Below, in pieces: positions 58,150 through 64,000 of a stretch of DNA of 64,000 bases. The notes under the pieces were generated by a model. That model was not told where the DNA came from. It made no database searches and worked only from the letters and a program-made list of their open reading frames with translations. Both the position numbers and the translations under genes were made by a program. Source of the DNA: Pycnopodia helianthoides (Eukaryota; Echinodermata; Asteroidea; Forcipulatida; Asteriidae); the NCBI GenBank assembly GCA_032158295.1, contig CM063262.1, forward strand, positions 10,425,977 to 10,489,976, given 5' to 3'. Every line of letters starts with the position of its first letter. The first letter of the stretch is position 1.

Positions 58150-58566
58150 ACATAATCATAATCATCAGGCATTTGTAGAGCCCATCATACAGTTGCCTAT
58201 TCGAGGCGCTGAGCAAAGTGAAGTATTTTCCTGCAAGGTAATATGGAGCTATGTTTTTGAAGTATTAGACCTATTCCTTTACAATAGCACCATGTAATGG
58301 TTTACAAGGTGCTGTGGCGCAATATGCAGCCAATCAAACCAGGAACACCGGGGAGAACCCCTTCTCTTTTCGATAAGTGTACTGGGTTCTTTTACGTGCA
58401 TTACACAACACACGGGACCAACGGCTTTACGTCCCATCCGAAGGACGCAGCAATAATGGTTAAGTGTCTTGCTTAAGGACACAAGTATCACGACCAGGCT
58501 CGAACCCACACTCTGAAACACCAGAGCTTGAGTCCGGTGCTCTTATCCGCTCGGCCACAACACAAC
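58150..58566 (-). mobile_element. SINE family A, reverse orientation
   Basis: On the - strand: head GTTGTGGCCGAGCGGATAAG, B-box region GGGTTCGAGCC, full body, and a tail of GATTATGATTATG type. A few bases are missing around the variable arm. Confidence 0.85.
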
Positions 58567-58569
58567 ACA

Positions 58570-60740
58570 CTGGAAGATTTAAGAAGACAACATTGATTTG
58601 ATTTGCATATGAATGATTTTTTTTCAATTTAAAAATGATGCAACTCCACTTTTTGTTTTCATTGATTAATTAATTGTTCATGTAAAAATAAAAGCTTAGC
58701 ATTTGATAATCGTTTATTTAAACTTAGTACTATAATTCATAAATAAATTGTGACACACCAACTTGTCCACATTTTCAAATGATTGATGATTCATGGTGGT
58801 TAAAAAACCAATTCTGATCAGACTGTAAACTACAACAACTTGTCTAAAGGTACTCAGAGAATGGTCCAGCATGGTTGCATAAAAACACCTTATGTCACCT
58901 CTTTACTTGTATGAGACAATTACGGTGTGCAAAGTCATTTTGACGGCAACCTTGGGCACATTTTAGCGACCCCAACCAAAAACACATTTCAGCTTCGGTT
59001 ATATTGGTTAAGCTTTTTCAAGTGTTCGGTTCAACCGCTGTGGCAGGCTGTTCCAACTACACTGAAAACGAGTTGTTGCCTCGGTTCGGCTTGGTTTCAA
59101 GATGGCAGACTCTAAAAACTAATTTTAAAAATGTGAATGGAATTCCTTTAAGAATGAAAAACATTAAAGCATGCATAATATTGATAACTTATAAAAACTA
59201 AGTTCCATTGCTTGAAAATATTTTATATAACTATATTTCTATAACATTAATTTTCCAAAGATGAACCTACATCAAAAACTGTTGCTTATCGAAGCGTTTC
59301 TGCGTAGCTCTCGGAAACTGTTTTGATCAAATAGTTTTTGCGTCACAACCTTGTTTCGTGTTACAGTCGCCAATGGATGGGCCAATGAGCAACCTTCTTT
59401 CGACCTCTAGCCGAGGGCGCCCTACTCCAACGCCTGTTCTTGTGTAAGACCATGCGAGCAAAGAGCATGAACAATTGTGGCATGTACAATCATAAAACCA
59501 CTGTATACAGTTTCTTGAACATTCAAATACATCCATTTGAGTTAAACCTAACCCTCCACATTCGCCAAACTCATTTTCATAACAGACAGTGCAGATGACA
59601 TCACATGTTAACACGGACCGCAAATTTCCTGCAGACACATTTCGTACACAGCTCATCCAAGAGAGAAACATACAATCTTATAAAATCTTAAGAAATTGCA
59701 CTTTACAATTTTTTTTAAAACCAACCCTTGATATGAAGAAAGGGGGAAATTTCAAAACTTGTTCAGTTGCCATCATTACAAATCTTGATTTCTAAACTTG
59801 TTCAGCCATCATCATATCAAGTCTTGATTTCCGATGAGGTAATTACTTATAATACAAAATCTAAAAACCTCTCACATGGCCAGTGTCAGTATCTTGCCTG
59901 CCAGGAAGCACCCTGGAATGTACAATGTCACTACTACTCAAAAGAGATCCTATACCACAAGATGTTACCCGCAATTTTTTTTAATTGTCACTCGTTTTTA
60001 AAACAAGGTAACATGATCTTTAGTTTTGCTTGATTTTGATGGATTTGGGCACATGTATTGCCCTACAATGGGCTGGCACTCCTTACCGAAATAAAAGTGT
60101 GCCTGCCGCAAGCTTACCGGAAAGCTTGTTGTCCATCTTTCCCGGCTGGTATTACATTTGCTGGGCTCCAAAAACGTAAATGAGGCCAAGCTTGCTGTTT
60201 GTGGCAAGCATGTGGTAATAGCACTCCGCACTAATGCTAAAAATAGAAGCTCAGTACCCGGAACCCAGACAACGTGTCTGAATTTACTGACGTAAGCACA
60301 CGTACTGATACTTGCGTGTACAGACTGTACTACTGCAGTCTGACACGTTGATGCATTGATCCCGTGAGAGCTAGTGGTGGAATGTTTGTCAGACAAACAG
60401 GTATTTTGAGCAAGAGTGGCGTCATTAGTGCAAAGTGCTATTATATAAAAACACAGGTAACATACACATAAATATTTAGATTTAATGTGCAGATTAAGCT
60501 AATCCGAATATGATTGATCCACGACCCCAACATTCTAGAGCAGTCGCTGGGGTTCAAATCCCAACTGAGTAGTACAGCGTGATACTCCCCGCAGGAATGA
60601 ACAAAGCACTGAGTATACAATGCATGTGGCACATCAGTGAAGAGGTCAAACCTAAATAATAATCTTGAAACAGACGCAATCAGCCATTTTGAGATATGGT
60701 GGCCACAATACTATGACACAACTTTGTTTGGGTAAATTTG
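58570..60740. other. Intergenic, no supported gene
   Basis: A Cys-rich ORF on the - strand (59327-59671) and a 132-codon - strand ORF (59998-60396) have no motif I recognise and no clear splice context. 59260-59340 is loosely similar to 63360-63450 (AAACTGTT, GTTTCTGCGT against GTTTTTGCGT, CTCTCGGAAA). Confidence 0.4.
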
Positions 60741-60744
60741 TCTG

Positions 60745-60942
60745 TATAGACCCATTGCACTACGCGCAGCGCGCGTTTCCTGTTTGCCATTTTGGGTGTC
60801 AAAACGTGCACAAAAGGATGGTACATGTGTTTACACGCGCATTGGTGCGTAAACTAAATCTTTTTGTGCACGTTTTGACACCCAAACTGGCGGACAGGAG
60901 ACACGCATGTATGCGCGCTGCGCGTTGTGCAATGGATCTATA
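60745..60942. mobile_element. Foldback MITE with CG-rich arms
   Basis: TATAGACCCATTGCAC pairs with GTGCAATGGATCTATA. The arms run about 75 bp through CGCAGCGCGCG and GGGTGTCAAAACGTGCACAA. A TATA flank may be the target duplication. Confidence 0.8.
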
Positions 60943-60944
60943 TA

Positions 60945-61990
60945 CATGAAGTTCTTTCCATATGGTATATACATCCAAACCAAACAGTGCACTCCTAAAG
61001 TTTCAACCACATCTTAAAAAGGCTCATTACCATCTATTAAATCTTCTGTTTAATTAATAGAAGACTGTGATTAATATATATAAAATTTTCTGCTCACGGA
61101 TTTGGATTGAATGCAAAAATCATGCAGCAATACCTAAACTTCAACAAAACCAGAATTTTTGGCATTCGCCATAGATTGTTACATGCTGTCCCATATTTAA
61201 TAAACTAAGTCAAATATTAAACAAAAAACCAAAATATGAAATGTAAATCTAGCATATGTACACACAATGACTTTTAAAATATATTAATTACTTGAGGGGA
61301 GTACAGGTTTTAAGCACTGAGGAATTATTTCAAAAGTAAACAACACTTTTTCATACACTAGACAACAAAATACAAAATTAAATAATTAATTTGAAATTTT
61401 CTTTTTTAATATTACAAACGTGTTTAGCAGTAAGTACTGATTAGGCTGTTAATCTTTCTTTAGTTGTTATATAATTCTGTGTACAAAAAAATAAAGATTT
61501 TATAGAAAAACTCATTTGTAGAAAAACTCTCCTCGTCAAAATCTCAAAAGAGGACAATTTGTCCCGACGAAATAGCATGAAATAAAATGCACCATTTCAA
61601 ATACAAAGCGATACAATAATATTTCCTTTCTGATAAATTGGTTTAAATATTAAAATTTAACTAATACTAAGAAAATAAAAACAGTCAATAATATGACACA
61701 TTTTAACAGGCTTATACTGAAACAAAGGTTCCGAGGTATGGACAAACTTTCAGAAAACTTTGAGGATTTACGACCATTGTCTGGTACAATGACTTGATTG
61801 GTCACAACTGAACACTCAAATTGGATTCACCAGACTAAAGACAGTGTTGCTATGTCACACGACAAGATTGTGTACAGAAACCTCCAAATGAGCAAAGCTT
61901 AGTACCATTGTGTCTGACATGATCATTCAGAATTGTGTGTATGGGTGTTCGCCGTCTCCTTGGTAACAACGCAAAAGCCTGCCCAAAACC
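60945..61990. other. Very AT-rich intergenic sequence
   Basis: No repeat family, ORF or exon-like segment stands out. Confidence 0.5.
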
Positions 61991-61996
61991 ATGTGG

Positions 61997-62360
61997 ATGA
62001 TATTGAATGGTCAGACAGTAGGAGGGTTGACTGTGTACTGTGTAGATGCATTCACCACATGTGCAGGCTGGTGTAGTTTGTCAATCATCCAAAACCAGCG
62101 TGGATGATATTGACTGGTAAGACAGTAGGAGGGTTGACTGTGTACAAAATGGTGAATGGTGGTATCAAATTGCAGACTTGGATAGTTTATCTATCATTCA
62201 AAGTCACTCAGAGTGATATTGAATGGTCAGACAGTAGGAGGGTTGACTTTGTACTGTGTCGATACATTCACCAAATGATACCAAATTGCAGGCTTGCATA
62301 GTTTATCTATCATTCAAAATCACAGAGTGATATTGAATGGTCAGACAGTGGGAGGGTTAA
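61997..62360 (+). repeat. Tandem repeat, unit about 106-115 bp
   Basis: Four units, each with GATATTGAATGGTCAGACAG, TAGGAGGGTTGACT and TAGTTTATCTATCATTCAAA. A dispersed unit lies at 23340-23500. Confidence 0.85.
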
Positions 62361-62399
62361 TAACACGTTAATTTAGTTCTAACTAATTTGACCAATTTC

Positions 62400-63540
62400 T
62401 AGTCATGCATCTAACATCTCATACAAAAACAAAAAAACTTGACCGTTGAGGAAAAATAAAAATCACAAATCGGTTACATTTTTCTGTTTAAAAAAAATAG
62501 TACTCAAACTAAAATCCAATTCAAAGAAGCAAAATGGAAGCTTACTACAGCAAACATCAAAATTTGTTTTTGGTTTAAGCGTCTATATGTGATGTCAAAA
62601 TATAAAAAGTACATGGAAAAGGTATGACTCTTGAAATATTTTTGAGTGATAAAAATATACCTCTGTTTAAATTTTCTGTATAAATTTTTAACATTTGTTC
62701 AAGCATACCTAGGGTGCGCTTTGTCTTCCCTGACCAGAAATGTATTTTGAGTTTCAGTCATTGGTTAACCACTGCGGAGTGGTGTTCTTAAAAATTGTCC
62801 GTTATTTTCTGGAACTTTTTGGAGCCTCTGGAGTTATCGTTTTCCTTCGACACCTGACATGACATCAATGGGACTTGATGTTGTCTTGTGGGAAAATACG
62901 AGTCGGCACTCACCATGATTCAGCAGAACCTCAGCCGTAAGCCACGGCCGATAATCTGCCATGGTATGTGGGAAGTTCCGAACGCTCGGACTTACCTCCC
63001 CATTGAGCCGAATACAATGATAAACGGTGGCAGCCTGTCCATTCTCGTATGCCACATTTGTACAACAACATGACAAAGGTCTGGAATCGTGGATTACTCA
63101 AGACCCCCCCCCCCAAAAAAAAAGGAAAAGGGACATTATGAGGCATGAATGCCAGTACCATGTGTCCCTCTTTATACGGGTGAACAAAGCGTAGTAACGG
63201 AATGTGGTAAAGCGTTTTTTCACGTGTTCCGCTCAGGTGTAGTGAAGAAGTTGTTCTGACCAAACTGTACCTGAGTTGTCAGCTCAGATTAGGCTCGGTT
63301 TTATAAATCCACTATTGTTGATAAAATTATGAAGAGCTTTGCATTACTTCAAAACAAAATATTATTGAAAACATTCCTATGTCATAAACTGTTTCTTGTT
63401 ACCGATCTGTTTTTGCGTCCCTCTCGGAAATTCTTTCAGTCGGTGAATTTTATGTTTCTGGTCAGGGTCACCAAAACACGCCCCTAATCGGTGACTGAGT
63501 TTTCCTTTCTGTATTACATACTTTCTTTCCTTTAAATTGA
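62400..63540. other. Intergenic, one weak - strand exon candidate
   Basis: On the - strand a segment from about 63081 to 62919 has an acceptor-like ATTCCAG and a donor-like CATG/GTGAGTG, with an open frame reading VAYENGQAATVYHC. An internal AG/GTAAGT also occurs. I cannot decide whether it is real. Confidence 0.25.
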
Positions 63541-63542
63541 TT

Positions 63543-63645
63543 AACCATGATTAAACGGACACCGGACTCAAGCTCAATTGTGTTTTTGATCAGCAGAGTG
63601 TGGGTTTGAGTACCGGTTATGGCACTTGTGTCCTTGAGCAAGAAA
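63543..63645 (+). mobile_element. SINE family A head fragment
   Basis: ACACCGGACTCAAGCTC, CAGCAGAGTGTGGGTTTGAG and GCACTTGTGTCCTTGAGCAAG, truncated at both ends. Confidence 0.72.
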
Positions 63646-63859
63646 ATAGAAAAATTAGTCGCATTTAGTTATGCACCGTACATTAAAGTGCTTCTTAGTA
63701 TATCTATAACACTTATATCAAAGTGTTAAGAGACGGATAGGCAAACTGACAAAATTTGCTCCATAACAATCAAAAGTTAAAATATATTTTTGTAAAATAT
63801 GTACAATTTCTATTGCATCAGGCACTTCATTGTTAATCCTTTCATTAAAAAAAAAAAAA

Positions 63860-64000
63860 ATGGACACCAGTGAATCTAAACGGATACCAGTGAACATAAA
63901 ATAGATACCAGTGAATATACAACAGATACCAGTGAACATAAAATGGATACCAGTGAATAATACAATGGATACAAGTGAACATAAAATCGATACCAGTGAA
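63860..64000 (+). repeat. 20-23-bp minisatellite (GATACCAGTGAACATAAAAT), runs off the window
   Basis: About seven units, alternating GTGAACATAAAAT and GTGAATATACAA-type spacers. It continues past the right edge. Confidence 0.88.

Noticed and set aside
59327..60396. Two - strand ORFs of 114 and 132 codons, one Cys-rich
   Set aside because: No recognisable domain, no coherent splice context, and the lengths are attainable by chance in GC-richer patches.

Overview
This is animal (metazoan) nuclear DNA. It is AT-rich and repeat-dense, with short exons separated by kilobase introns and conventional GT/AG splice sites, and it has no bacterial hallmarks. The mix of tRNA-derived SINEs, many foldback MITEs and a GPI-tailed three-Ig-domain adhesion gene suggests a marine deuterostome, most likely an echinoderm such as a sea star. 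That assignment is inference; no marker in the window proves it.

Left part (1-9.2 kb). The one protein-coding gene I can support lies here on the + strand. Five exons (2773-3084, 4471-4749, 6019-6160, 7482-7654, 9142-9239) join in frame with consistent intron phases. They encode three Ig domains and a short hydrophobic C-terminus that looks like a GPI-anchor signal, the architecture of the IgLON/lachesin family. The signal-peptide exon is not visible and probably lies upstream of the window. The introns hold TIR elements, a SINE, a foldback and a 45-bp minisatellite.

Middle part (9.2-36 kb). There is no confident protein gene. A + strand series of short exon-like segments with good splice signals runs from 16.8 to 33.4 kb. 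Several are diverged copies of one another. Five lie in a tandem array (27.4-31.2 kb, unit about 655-700 bp), each exactly 89 nt long. Stops and incompatible phases argue against one long coding transcript; a non-coding RNA, a decaying gene or alternatively used exons are all possible. A frameshifted LINE reverse-transcriptase tail lies on the - strand at 23.7-24.2 kb.

Centre (36-44 kb). Large blocks of a 27-bp minisatellite lie between two inverted copies of a two-exon module (+ at 36.5-37.0 kb, degenerate; - at 40.5-41.0 kb, intact splice sites). Because the unit is 27 bp, long ORFs appear in these blocks on both strands; they are artefacts.

Right part (44-64 kb). A - strand series of exon-like segments (50.9 to 45.5 kb, three of them paralogous) is followed downstream by the intact two-exon module. 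The rest is intergenic: nested SINEs and MITEs, an 897-bp Mutator-like MITE with long TIRs and a 9-bp target duplication, and several minisatellites. The distal 20 kb shows no supported gene.
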